From Rhodoferax sp. UBA4409 (lineage in GTDB: Bacteria; Pseudomonadota; Gammaproteobacteria; Burkholderiales; Burkholderiaceae_C): 32,732 nucleotides of DNA. The translations under genes were made by a program, and so were the position numbers. How positions within the stretch are numbered: the first letter of the stretch is position 1; the number at the start of each line of letters is the position of its first letter. The stretch covers positions 1-32,732 of the forward strand of contig DGQR01000061.1 in NCBI GenBank assembly GCA_002390825.1, read 5' to 3'. The notes beneath the pieces were generated by a model. The model was not told the DNA's origin. It searched no databases and saw only the letters and a program-made list of their open reading frames with translations. This document shows positions 1 to 8,531 of this stretch, one piece after another.

Positions 1-866
<866 letters not shown>

Positions 867-894
867 GGTGTGCTCCAAACGTTGATTTGCATAG

Positions 895-953
895 CCACTG
901 GCGCACTCGGGGAGGGGATTTGACAAGCAACTCACCGCACGCGTTTCCAGTGG
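895..953 (-). other. Hairpin between SAH aptamer and ahcY start
   Basis: On the minus strand CCACTGG (953-947), directly after the aptamer's last helix, can pair with CCAGTGG (901-895). The 3' arm ends 28 nt before the ahcY ATG and does not cover the GGAG. It may form part of the expression platform, but that is inference from complementarity alone. Confidence 0.35.
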
Positions 954-1056
954 GTGAGCGCCGTTGTGAAGGCACGGTGCTGATTGCACCGTGTGTTCCG
1001 AGCCTCACTCGCGGTACCTACATGGGTACATGGCGGGCTGCAACGCTCCTCGGAAT
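950..1056 (-). ncRNA. SAH riboswitch upstream of ahcY
   Basis: Cis-acting RNA aptamer that senses S-adenosylhomocysteine and is known to raise ahcY expression when bound. On the minus strand the conserved start TTCCGAGGAGCG (from 1055) is followed by the closing strand of P1, GGCTCGGAA (1004-996); P1 is seven perfect pairs (1055-1049 with 1002-996). GAGCGTT (1048-1042) can pair with GGCGCTC (961-955), two of the seven pairs being G-U, giving the H-type pseudoknot P2 of the family. The family-typical ACGGCGCTCA end is present. A variable arm with a GTACC/GGTAC hairpin (1029-1014) and an eight-pair hairpin CACGGTGC/GCACCGTG (993-973) fill the two loops. The placement in front of ahcY matches the known distribution in beta- and gammaproteobacteria. 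Confidence 0.93.
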
Positions 1057-1062
1057 GTGCGC

Positions 1063-1068
1063 ATTTTA
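1063..1068 (-). promoter_or_regulatory. Candidate -10 box for ahcY leader
   Basis: TAAAAT on the minus strand lies seven bases before the first conserved base of the SAH aptamer, where a transcription start would be expected. No convincing -35 hexamer is visible 16-18 bases upstream. Confidence 0.4.
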
Positions 1069-1097
1069 ACCATGCGCCGATGCCGCACCGCGCCGCT

Positions 1098-1110
1098 GGG
1101 GCAATGCCCC
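1098..1110. other. Short GC hairpin after LacI gene
   Basis: GGGGC-AAT-GCCCC is a perfect five-pair hairpin 17 bases beyond the LacI-family stop codon. It has no T-run on the minus strand, so it is not a convincing intrinsic terminator. Confidence 0.3.
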
Positions 1111-1126
1111 GACAAGTCGAGTGCAC

Positions 1127-2140
1127 TCAATCGGCCGGGCCGCTACTGCTCCCCACTTGCAAAGCGGGTCGGCGGAGCAGCTGGTAAGGGCCGCTTTCGG
1201 GGTCGCGCAGCACTTGCATCACCATCTCGGCCAAAGCGATGCCGGTGGTTTGCGGTGTGGGCTGCGTCACAGTGGTCACGTTCAGCCCGGTCAGCAAGGT
1301 GTCTTGTGGAATGTCGCCATGCACGACCACCGAGATGTCCTGCCCGACGCGCAGCCCCGCATCCATCAGCCCCCGGATCAAGCCGACGCCGCCCAGGTTG
1401 TTGTCCACCAGCACGGCCGTGGGCCGGGGCGACAAGGCCAAGACCTGCGCTACCGCATTCAACCCGCTACGCCGGTCGTTCACACCCCCGATGCAATAGC
1501 CGGGCGGGCACTCCACACCGGCTGCCTGCAGGGTGCTGACATAGCCCCGGTGCCGCTGAAAAGCAAAATTCAACTCCAGCGGCGCATGCACATAGGCAAT
1601 ACGGGTGTGGCCCAGCGCCAGTAAATGCTCCACCGCCAGCTTGCTGCCCAGGTCATTGTCAAAGTCCAGCCACGAGTAGTGCGCGCACTCTGCCGTGCGG
1701 CCGTAGCCGACAAAGGGGTAGTTGTTCTCCAGCAAAAAGTCTACGCGCGGGTCGTGCACACGGGTGTTGGGCACGATGACCGCATCCACCCGCCCGCCTT
1801 TGAACAGGCGCTCGTAAATTTCCAGCTCGGTTTCGTTTTTGGCCACCGCCAGCAGCAGGTCCTGGTGCTCGCGCTCCAGGCGCTCGCCCAATCCGTCGGC
1901 CATGTCAAGGAACTGCGGATTACCCAGGTTTTCGACCGCTGCGGAATACACAATGCCAATCGCATCGGTGTTACCACGCACCAGCCGGCGCGCACCCGCG
2001 TCGGGGCGGTAGCCCATGGCGTCTGCCATCTCTTTCACACGGGTGCGGGTGAGTGCGTTGACGTCGGTGTACCCGTTCAAGGCCCTGCTAACCGTGGAGG
2101 TGGACAGCCCTAGTGCCTGGGCCAACTGCTTGATGCTCAC
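1127..2140 (-). CDS. LacI-family transcriptional regulator
   Basis: DNA-binding repressor or activator with an N-terminal LacI helix-turn-helix (residues 2-25: SIKQLAQALGLSTSTVSRAL, then NGYTDV and the GYRPD hinge near residue 45) and a periplasmic-binding-protein-like effector domain from about residue 60 (IGIVYS) to the end. At 337 residues it has the normal family length. The start is GTG at 2140, with GGAGA a few bases upstream. Its ligand cannot be read from the sequence, and no sugar-use operon flanks it: the neighbours are ahcY on one side and prfC divergently on the other, so the regulon is probably elsewhere. A conserved hydrophobic core and PTAVLVDNNLGGVGLIRGL mark the effector domain. 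Confidence 0.9.
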   Translation of the reverse strand: MSIKQLAQALGLSTSTVSRALNGYTDVNALTRTRVKEMADAMGYRPDAGARRLVRGNTDAIGIVYSAAVENLGNPQFLDMADGLGERLEREHQDLLLAVAKNETELEIYERLFKGGRVDAVIVPNTRVHDPRVDFLLENNYPFVGYGRTAECAHYSWLDFDNDLGSKLAVEHLLALGHTRIAYVHAPLELNFAFQRHRGYVSTLQAAGVECPPGYCIGGVNDRRSGLNAVAQVLALSPRPTAVLVDNNLGGVGLIRGLMDAGLRVGQDISVVVHGDIPQDTLLTGLNVTTVTQPTPQTTGIALAEMVMQVLRDPESGPYQLLRRPALQVGSSSGPAD

Positions 2141-2284
2141 GCTTGTCTCCGCGAATGCTGTGTTTGTTGTGGGGCGAGTTTAAAGCCGACCCCGCGCGCG
2201 GCTGGCGGGGCACCTCTGTAAAATACGCCCTCTTTCCCCGCGGCCCGCCTGTGATGCGCGGCCCACCCGACCCTGGATCCCCCT

Positions 2285-3916
2285 GTGACCTACGCACCCG
2301 AGACCAAGCGCCGCCGCACTTTTGCGATCATTTCCCACCCGGACGCCGGTAAAACCACGCTCACCGAAAAGCTCTTGCTGTTCTCCGGCGCGATCCAGAT
2401 CGCCGGCTCGGTGAAAGCCCGTAAGGCCAGCCGCCACGCCACCTCCGACTGGATGGAAATCGAAAAGCAGCGCGGCATCTCGGTGGCCTCTTCGGTCATG
2501 CAGATGTCGTACCGCGACCACGTGGTCAACCTGCTCGACACCCCGGGCCACAAGGACTTCTCGGAAGACACCTACCGCGTGCTGACCGCCGTGGACTCGG
2601 CGCTGATGGTGATTGACGCGGCCAACGGTGTGGAAGCGCAGACCCGCCGCCTGATCGAAGTGTGCCGCCAGCGCGATACGCCCATCATCACCTTCGTGAA
2701 CAAGATGGACCGTGAGGTGCGCGAGCCCTTGGACATCCTGGACGAAATCGAGCGCGAACTGGGCATGCCCTGCGTGCCCATGACCTGGCCAGTAGGCCAG
2801 GGCAAACTGTTCGGCGGCATCATCAACCTGCGCACCCAGGCCATGACCGTGTTTGAGAGCGGCAGCGAGCGCCGCCCGCAAGACTTTGACGCCATGCCCC
2901 TGAGCGACCCGGCGGCACTCAAAGCCCGCTTCGGCCACGAGTGGGACACGGCGGTCGAGAGCATGGAGCTCGCTACCGGCGCCTCCCCCGCCTGGGACCA
3001 CGAAGCCTTTTTGGCCGGCAAGCAAACGCCGGTGTTCTTCGGCTCCGGGGTGAACAACTTTGGTGTGATGGAAGTGCTGGACGCGCTGGTCGACCTCGCA
3101 CCTGCGCCCCAGAAACGCATCAGCACCACGCTGGTCAACCGCCAGCCCGTGGTTAAAGAAATCCAGCCTGAAGACAGCGCCTTCAGTGGGGTGGTCTTCA
3201 AGGTGCAGGCCAACATGGATGCCAACCACCGCGACCGTATCGCCTTCGTGCGCATGGCCAGCGGCAAGTACACGCCAGGCATGAAGCTCAAGGTCATGCG
3301 CACCGCCAAAGAGCTGCGCCCCACCTCGGTGGTGACCTTCATGAGCCAGCGCCGCGAGGCAGTGGAAGAAGCCTACGCCGGCGACATCGTGGGCTTTACC
3401 ACCCACGGGGGCGTGCAGCTGGGCGACACCATCACCGATGGCAGTGTCAACCTCATGTACACCGGCCTGCCCTTCTTCGCGCCCGAAATGTTCATGACCG
3501 TGGTGCTTAAAAACCCCTTGCGTACCAAGCAGCTGCAGCAGGGCCTGGCCCAGCTGGGCGAGGAAGGTGCCATCCAGGTGTTCAAGCCCGAAATGGGCGG
3601 CAACATGCTGCTGGGCGCTGTGGGCCAGCTGCAGTTTGAAGTGGTGCAGCACCGCCTGAAGGGCGAGTACGACGCCGACATCCGCCTGGAAAGCAGCCAG
3701 TACACCGGCGCCCGCTGGATCACAGCGGACACGCCCAAAGAACTGCAGGAGTTTGTGAACGCCTACCCCATGCGCATGGCCAAGGACGCGGCCGATACTT
3801 TGGCCTACTTGTGCACCAGCCCGTATGACGTGCGCTTGGCGCAGGAGCGCTTTCCGAAGATCCACTTCCACCCGCTGCGCGAGCATGCGGGCTTGGCGCT
3901 GCAAACAGCAGGCTAA
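2285..3916 (+). CDS. prfC: Peptide chain release factor 3 (RF3)
   Basis: Translational GTPase that recycles RF1/RF2 from the ribosome after peptide release. The 543 residues contain the G1 loop SHPDAGKTT at 17-25, the switch I region with DWMEIEKQRGIS, G3 DTPGHKDFSEDTYR and G4 NKMD, followed by RF3-type domains II and III (AVGQLQFEVVQHRLKGEY, TADTPKELQEF). These are specific to RF3 and distinguish it from EF-G, as does the shorter overall length. The start is GTG at 2285; the conserved RRRTFAIISHPDAGK follows closely, so no longer start is needed, but no strong ribosome-binding site is visible. TAAAAT at 2219-2224 could be a -10 box. The gene precedes the HAD gene by 15 bp and may share a transcript with it. 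Confidence 0.97.
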   Translation: MTYAPETKRRRTFAIISHPDAGKTTLTEKLLLFSGAIQIAGSVKARKASRHATSDWMEIEKQRGISVASSVMQMSYRDHVVNLLDTPGHKDFSEDTYRVLTAVDSALMVIDAANGVEAQTRRLIEVCRQRDTPIITFVNKMDREVREPLDILDEIERELGMPCVPMTWPVGQGKLFGGIINLRTQAMTVFESGSERRPQDFDAMPLSDPAALKARFGHEWDTAVESMELATGASPAWDHEAFLAGKQTPVFFGSGVNNFGVMEVLDALVDLAPAPQKRISTTLVNRQPVVKEIQPEDSAFSGVVFKVQANMDANHRDRIAFVRMASGKYTPGMKLKVMRTAKELRPTSVVTFMSQRREAVEEAYAGDIVGFTTHGGVQLGDTITDGSVNLMYTGLPFFAPEMFMTVVLKNPLRTKQLQQGLAQLGEEGAIQVFKPEMGGNMLLGAVGQLQFEVVQHRLKGEYDADIRLESSQYTGARWITADTPKELQEFVNAYPMRMAKDAADTLAYLCTSPYDVRLAQERFPKIHFHPLREHAGLALQTAG

Positions 3917-3931
3917 ACAAGAGGCCCCCAC

Positions 3932-4792
3932 GTGAAACCCCTGGCGCAATGGCCGGTGGACAGCCGCCGCGCTATACACGGGGTGTTCACCGATATCGAC
4001 GACACCCTCACCCATGACGGCCGCATCGCCCCAGAGGCGCTGCAGGCGCTGGGGGACCTGAAAGCGGCCGGGCTCACAGTGATTCCGATCACCGGTCGGC
4101 CCATCGGCTGGTGTGAACCCTTCATGGCCGGTATCAACGGCCCGGCTTGGCCGGTGGATGCGATGGTGGCCGAGAACGGGGCTGTTGCGTTTGTACCAGC
4201 TGCCGCGGACACATTTACTAGCCAAATCAACCTCCAGCCCTCGTCGTATATTCGTGAGGCGCTATCAAAACGATATCAACAAAGTGCTGAAGTGCGCACC
4301 GCCAACCGCGTGCGCATGGATGCCTTTGCCACGCAGGTCTGCGCCCAAGTGCCGGGCATGGAACTCAGCCGCGACAGCGCGGGCCGCGAGACCGACCTCG
4401 CGTTTGACTACGCTGAATTCGCACAGCACCCGCCCGAAACGGTGCAACGCGTGCTGGCGCTGCTACAAAGCCACGGCATGCAGACCACGGTGAGCAGCAT
4501 CCACATCCACGGCTGCTTCGGGGACTTCAATAAATGGAGAGGCGCCTGCTGGATCGTCCGCGAGCTGTTGGGCCGCGACCTCAGCACCGAGCTGGACCAG
4601 TGGGTGTTTGTGGGCGACTCGGGCAACGACCAGGCCATGTTTGAGCACTTCAGGCACAGCGCGGGCGTGGCCAACATTGCGCGCTTTGTGCCGCAGCTCA
4701 GCCACCTGCCCACCTATGTGACCCCTTCCGCCCGTGGCGCAGGCTTTGCCGAAGTTGCGCAGGCCATCTTGGCGGCAAAACGCCATGACTAA
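3932..4792 (+). CDS. HAD-IIB family phosphatase with repeat-derived insertion
   Basis: Cytosolic haloacid-dehalogenase superfamily hydrolase, a probable sugar-phosphate phosphatase of the Cof/MPGP branch. Motif I is DIDDTLTHDG with nucleophile D21 and acid D23; motif II is PITGRPIGW (residues 52-60); motif IV is FVGDSGNDQAMF near the end. Length is 286 residues. The start is GTG at 3932 with AAGAGG at 3919-3924. Residues about 95-113 (FTSQINLQPSSYIREALSK) do not look like HAD core and coincide with a 57-bp copy of a dispersed repeat, so this segment is probably a later in-frame insertion in the cap region. The last eight bases overlap the MFS start, implying translational coupling and perhaps a shared substrate. 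The substrate cannot be predicted. Confidence 0.88.
   Translation: MKPLAQWPVDSRRAIHGVFTDIDDTLTHDGRIAPEALQALGDLKAAGLTVIPITGRPIGWCEPFMAGINGPAWPVDAMVAENGAVAFVPAAADTFTSQINLQPSSYIREALSKRYQQSAEVRTANRVRMDAFATQVCAQVPGMELSRDSAGRETDLAFDYAEFAQHPPETVQRVLALLQSHGMQTTVSSIHIHGCFGDFNKWRGACWIVRELLGRDLSTELDQWVFVGDSGNDQAMFEHFRHSAGVANIARFVPQLSHLPTYVTPSARGAGFAEVAQAILAAKRHD
4214..4270 (-). repeat. Dispersed palindromic repeat copy inside HAD gene
   Basis: Read on the minus strand this segment runs TTTTGATAGC, CTCACGAATAT, GGGCTGGAGG, TGATTTGG, which follows the intergenic copy at 13731-13789 (TTTTGATAGC, CTCGCGCATAT, AGCTGGAGC, TGATTTGA) block by block. It is 57 bp, exactly 19 codons, so it leaves the HAD frame intact. 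Boundaries are approximate. Confidence 0.65.
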
Positions 4793-5981
4793 GGCGCTCG
4801 ACCCACGCCACCCCGCACTCAAGGGCTCGGGAACCGGGCTGCTGGCGGTATTCGGCTCCACGCTGTTTCAGCTCTCAGGCGTTTTCATGCTGTCACCGCT
4901 GATGCTGGTGATGCTCAAAGAGCGCGAGGTGTCTACCACTCTGGCGGGCTTATTCGCCGCTACCACCTGGCTGGGCATCTTCATAGTCACTCCGTTCGCA
5001 TCGGCCATCACCCAGCGCTGGGGGCGGCGGCGCGCGATGTGGTTTGCCTCGGGGGTACCGCTGGCAGCGGCTATCGGGTTCATGGCGACCGACCACCTGG
5101 GCCTGTGGTTTGCCCTCGAGCTGTTGGCCGGTATCGCCGGCGGCATGCGCTGGGTGCTGGCGGAGGCTTTTATTGCCGAGTTCTCGCCGCCCGAGCGCCT
5201 GGGCCGCACCATGGGCATGTACGCCACCATGGTCGGGCTGACCTTTGTGATCGGCCCCACGCTACTCGCATGGACGGGTAGCAGCGGCCACGCGGCGCTG
5301 GGCCTGGTGATTGCGCTGCTCACCATCGGCTTGCTGTGGACGGCGCTGATTCCCCCGATTGCGCCCCTTGCCGAGCCCGACACCGCACATGCCGGCCCGC
5401 GCGGCCTGTGGCTGGCGATGCAGCAGCACCCGATCCTGATGCTGGCAGGCTTTATCGGCGGCTTTTTTGAGTTGGGCTTGGCCTCCATCCTGCCGCTCTA
5501 CGGCCTCACGCTGGGCATGGGTGCCAGCGCCGCGGCGCTGATGATTTCAATGAGCGGAGCCGGCAGCACGCTGGTTGCCATCCCGGTGGGCATGGTCGCC
5601 GACCGATTTGCCAACCCGGTGCAAGGCCGCCGCACACTCATGGTGGCCGTCGCGGCCATGGCGCTCGTGTGCGCAGCCGCCCTGCTGGCGGTAGCGCGCG
5701 TGCCGTGGATCGTGTGGCCGGTGGTGTTTTTGCTCGGCGCAGCTGGCAGCGCGCTCTACACCTTGTGCATGACCGATATCGGTGCCCGCGAAAAAGGCAA
5801 CCAGCTGGTCAACAGCACTGCCGTGCTGGTGCTCAACTACACCTTGGGCGGTTTGGTGGCGTCGGGCATCAGCGGTGCGCTCATTGAGCGCTCCGCCACC
5901 GTCACCTTCCCTCTGGTGTTGATGCTGGTGGCCGCCCTTGGGCTAGGCACGCTGCTCAAAGAGCACCGCCGCCAAGCCTGA
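4785..5981 (+). CDS. MFS transporter
   Basis: Inner-membrane major facilitator superfamily permease of 398 residues. The sequence alternates about twelve hydrophobic stretches, starting GTGLLAVFGSTLFQLSGVF, with a motif-A-like loop TQRWGRRR between the second and third helices and a central hydrophilic loop (PLAEPDTAHAGPRG) near residue 200. The start is ATG at 4785, inside the last codons of the HAD gene, rather than the in-frame GTG at 4734, because it gives the usual short cytoplasmic N-terminus. The overlap with the phosphatase gene suggests a functional pair, for example uptake of a metabolite that the phosphatase processes, but no substrate can be named. A terminator follows at 6022. 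Confidence 0.9.
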   Translation: MTKALDPRHPALKGSGTGLLAVFGSTLFQLSGVFMLSPLMLVMLKEREVSTTLAGLFAATTWLGIFIVTPFASAITQRWGRRRAMWFASGVPLAAAIGFMATDHLGLWFALELLAGIAGGMRWVLAEAFIAEFSPPERLGRTMGMYATMVGLTFVIGPTLLAWTGSSGHAALGLVIALLTIGLLWTALIPPIAPLAEPDTAHAGPRGLWLAMQQHPILMLAGFIGGFFELGLASILPLYGLTLGMGASAAALMISMSGAGSTLVAIPVGMVADRFANPVQGRRTLMVAVAAMALVCAAALLAVARVPWIVWPVVFLLGAAGSALYTLCMTDIGAREKGNQLVNSTAVLVLNYTLGGLVASGISGALIERSATVTFPLVLMLVAALGLGTLLKEHRRQA

Positions 5982-6021
5982 ACGGCCGCCACCCACGCGC
6001 TGTTTTTTCGGCCTGACTTTT

Positions 6022-6053
6022 AGCCGCCTAGTTTTTGGCGGCTTTCTTTTTGG
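6022..6053 (+). terminator. Intrinsic terminator after MFS gene
   Basis: AGCCGCC (6022-6028) pairs with GGCGGCT (6037-6043) around an eight-base loop and is followed on the plus strand by TTCTTTTT. It ends the prfC/HAD/MFS transcription unit. The hairpin overlaps the stop codon of the convergent gene at 6028. Confidence 0.75.
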
Positions 6054-6750
6054 CCGGGGCCGATTTGGCTTTGGATGCGGGCTTGGCCGATTTCTTCACG
6101 ACTTTTTTACCGGTTGCCTTGGCTTTGCCTTTGGCTGACGGTTTGGCCTTGGCGCCCGGTTTGGCTTTGGTCTTAGCACTCGCCTTGGCTTTGGCCGATG
6201 ACTCCGCAGCCCGCTTGACCACGACCGCCTTGCCCGCCGGGGGCAACAGGTCTTCGGTGGTCAGGCCATAGCGCCCGGCCATGGTGGCCCACGCGGTGCC
6301 CTGTGCCTTTTGGGGCAACACACCCTCCATCATCTGCTCGCCTTGCGGGGTGAGCAGCGCGCCACCGTGCAAGGCCGCTTGCAATTGCGATGCGTTGGGG
6401 GCGGTGACGCCTTGCTGGGCCAGTGCCCCTTGCGCCAGTTTGAGGGCCAGGCGCACCTCGCCGTAACCCAAGGGCCCGGTCGCAGGCTCGAGGCTGGCAG
6501 CGCCTGCGGTGGCCGTGGGGCGGCCGCTGCGCAAGGTGGTGACCACCTGATCTGCATCGTGGGGGTTGCCGATCCAGCTGCCGAACTCGGCAATCAGGCG
6601 TTCGGTGGAGGCCGCGTTATCGAGGGTGGCAGTCACCCCTTGGGCCTGCACCAGCGCGGGTGCCGCGACGGCACAGGCCATAGCTAGCACCGTGGCGCGC
6701 AGGCCGCGCTGCAGCCACACGGGGCTGCACAGTTGAAAAATGTTGCTCAT
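6028..6750 (-). CDS. Exported protein with histone-H1-like Lys/Ala tail
   Basis: Family not recognised. The 240 residues fall into three parts. Residues 1-37 form a cleavable signal peptide with a hydrophobic core and ALVQAQG as the likely cleavage site. Residues about 38-165 are a compact domain (LIAEFGSWIGN, LGYGEVRLALKLAQGAL, PQGEQMMEGVLPQKAQG, WATMAGRYGLTTEDLLPP) that looks like a small helical unit. From about 175 to the end the chain is almost wholly Lys, Ala, Pro, Ser and Gly with KAKASAKTKAKPGAKAK-type repeats, like bacterial H1 homologues. An export signal combined with a DNA-binding-type tail is odd; the tail could instead bind anionic envelope polymers such as LPS, teichoic-like or extracellular DNA. 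It follows the HDAC-family gene by 47 bp on the same strand. Confidence 0.8.
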   Translation of the reverse strand: MSNIFQLCSPVWLQRGLRATVLAMACAVAAPALVQAQGVTATLDNAASTERLIAEFGSWIGNPHDADQVVTTLRSGRPTATAGAASLEPATGPLGYGEVRLALKLAQGALAQQGVTAPNASQLQAALHGGALLTPQGEQMMEGVLPQKAQGTAWATMAGRYGLTTEDLLPPAGKAVVVKRAAESSAKAKASAKTKAKPGAKAKPSAKGKAKATGKKVVKKSAKPASKAKSAPAKKKAAKN

Positions 6751-6797
6751 AAATGCAAGCTTAGCCGCTCGAAGGCGGGGTTTTCGGGGGGCAAATG

Positions 6798-7838
6798 TTA
6801 CGGGCTGGTAAAGCCTTGAAGCACATTCACCGCATTCACGCCGACCGCATCCACCGCATAGCCGCCCTCGAACACAAACACCGTCGGCAAGCCCGCCCGC
6901 GCCAAGCGCTCGCCCAAGCGCAGATAGTCTTGGGTGGTGAGCTTGAAGCCCGAAATCGGATCGCCTTCAAAGGTATCCATACCCAGCGACACCACCAGCG
7001 CGTCCGCGCCGAACTTGGCAATGCCTGCCAACGCAGTCTCCAGGGCCTGGGCCCAGGTGGCGTAGTCAGTACCGCGAGGCAGCGGCAGGTTCAGGTTGGC
7101 GCCCAAGCCTGCGCCGGCGCCGGCTTCATCCGCATGACCGAGGTAGAACGGGTACTCGGTGCGCGGATCGCCGTGGATGCTGGCGAAGTACACATCGGGC
7201 CGGTCGTAAAAGATAGCCTGGGTGCCGTTGCCGTGGTGGTAGTCCACATCAAGCACCGCGACCTTTTGCATACCCGCATTGCGCAGGTGCTGCGCGGCCA
7301 GCGCCGCATTGTTCAGGAAGCAATAGCCGCCAAAAAAGTCGCCCCCTGCGTGGTGGCCGGGCGGGCGGCTCAGGGCGAAGGCGGCGCGGTCGCCAGCCAA
7401 CACCGCTTGCGCGGCGCTTAAGGCGCAATGCGCACCTTCTTGGGCGGCCACCCAGGTACCGCTGGTGAAGGGGGTGCCCGCGTCGTACGAATACAGGCCC
7501 ACCTTGGCCGCGAAGTTGTCGGGCTCAATGTCGGTGCGGAAGGTACGCGTGGGCCAGACGGAGGGCAGGATGTCCTTGTCCGCATGGGCGGGATCCAGCG
7601 CCACCCACTGGTCCCAGGCCGTGGCCAAAAAGTTCAGGTAGCGCGGGCTGTGGATCGCGGAGAGCGCCGCCTCGTCAAAGGCTTGCGGCTCCAGCACCGC
7701 GCCCAGCTGGCGGCGCTGCAGCTCGGCCAGCACATGGTCGGCACGGGCCGGAACCTCAAAGCACGGCACCAGCGCGCCACGGAACATTTCGACTTTGCCC
7801 TGGTGTTGGGCGTGGAGGTGGTTGTAAAAGGTTTTCAT
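6798..7838 (-). CDS. Acetylpolyamine amidohydrolase / class II-like HDAC
   Basis: Zinc-dependent deacetylase of the histone deacetylase superfamily, in bacteria usually acting on acetylated polyamines or other small amides. At 346 residues it matches acetylpolyamine amidohydrolases. Visible active-site residues are the tandem H162-H163 in RPPGHHAG, the zinc ligands D199 and H201 in LDVDYHHGNG and D288 in LGMDTFEGDP, and the transition-state tyrosine Y327 in FEGGYAVD. The insertion loop SIHGDPRTEYPFYLGHADE is the one that shapes the narrow polyamine-type channel. The ATG at 7838 lies only six bases after the stop of the nucleotidyltransferase gene, so it may be the third gene of that operon; no strong ribosome-binding site is visible. 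Confidence 0.92.
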   Translation of the reverse strand: MKTFYNHLHAQHQGKVEMFRGALVPCFEVPARADHVLAELQRRQLGAVLEPQAFDEAALSAIHSPRYLNFLATAWDQWVALDPAHADKDILPSVWPTRTFRTDIEPDNFAAKVGLYSYDAGTPFTSGTWVAAQEGAHCALSAAQAVLAGDRAAFALSRPPGHHAGGDFFGGYCFLNNAALAAQHLRNAGMQKVAVLDVDYHHGNGTQAIFYDRPDVYFASIHGDPRTEYPFYLGHADEAGAGAGLGANLNLPLPRGTDYATWAQALETALAGIAKFGADALVVSLGMDTFEGDPISGFKLTTQDYLRLGERLARAGLPTVFVFEGGYAVDAVGVNAVNVLQGFTSP

Positions 7839-7844
7839 GATGAG

Positions 7845-8531
7845 TTAGCTTGTCAATTTTGAGATTTGAATCATCCGAGCCCGGACTGTTGGTTCACGCT
7901 CCGGGTCGCTCAGTAAACCGGGCAATGCATTGTGGAATGCTGGCATGTTCAGCAGCGCAGCCACTGATTGGCCTACATGTCTGCGCACCGCTGCCTCGGC
8001 GGCGGCGATTTCCTGATGCACCGAGCTACGCCCTTCCATCACCGTCATGATGTCTTCAAGGTCGTGACTCAAGTACACATCGTTCTGTCCACGGTCTTTG
8101 AATGCTTCGAATTTGGTTGCGAAGAAGTGAGGCGCCGACAAATGCCGTAGCAGCAAGCCGTCTGCCAACTCCACCGATAGGGCGGCATCAAAGCCCACCC
8201 GGTACCAGGGATTGGCAAAGCCCAACACCTTTTCGTCCAGGGGAACCAAGTCCAGCTGCATGCGGTTCCAGAACCAGCGAAACGGGGGCGTGTTGTCCGC
8301 CATAGTCTGCTTGAAGCCACGCTGCATCAGTTGCTCTGCCAGCCGGTGATACGCAGACAACGACGCCACTTCCACGATGGCGTCTACATCTTCCGTGGGG
8401 CGCACATCCATCAAATCAACATCGTCCACCAGCAACCCCGTTGCACAGCCGCCAACAAAAACCACCTGCTCACACAGCGGCCCCATAGCCTGCGCTATCG
8501 CAATCAACAGAGCCAAATTCGGATTAGCCAT
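7845..8531 (-). CDS. AbiEii-like nucleotidyltransferase (possible toxin)
   Basis: A 228-residue protein with the layout of a minimal nucleotidyltransferase of the AbiEii/AbiGii type: a GG motif at 27-28 (VVFVGGCATG), the metal-binding pair D48 and D50 in RPTEDVDAIV, and a third carboxylate D94 in MQLDLVP. A later helix with K140 (FFATKFEAFKDRG) and the segment DVYLSHDLEDIM (151-162) also fit the family. Such enzymes transfer nucleotides to tRNA or proteins and act as toxins in type IV-style AbiE and MenAT modules. The gene starts inside the last eight bases of the upstream HTH gene, the usual arrangement for coupled antitoxin and toxin. Toxicity is inference; a housekeeping NTase role is possible. 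Confidence 0.75.
   Translation of the reverse strand: MANPNLALLIAIAQAMGPLCEQVVFVGGCATGLLVDDVDLMDVRPTEDVDAIVEVASLSAYHRLAEQLMQRGFKQTMADNTPPFRWFWNRMQLDLVPLDEKVLGFANPWYRVGFDAALSVELADGLLLRHLSAPHFFATKFEAFKDRGQNDVYLSHDLEDIMTVMEGRSSVHQEIAAAEAAVRRHVGQSVAALLNMPAFHNALPGLLSDPEREPTVRARMIQISKLTS

Noticed and set aside
2180..4225. Long minus-strand open frame of 681 codons opposite prfC
   Set aside because: It is the antisense of prfC and the HAD gene, is rich in His/Gly/Arg as expected from a GC-rich shadow frame, and has no recognisable domain.
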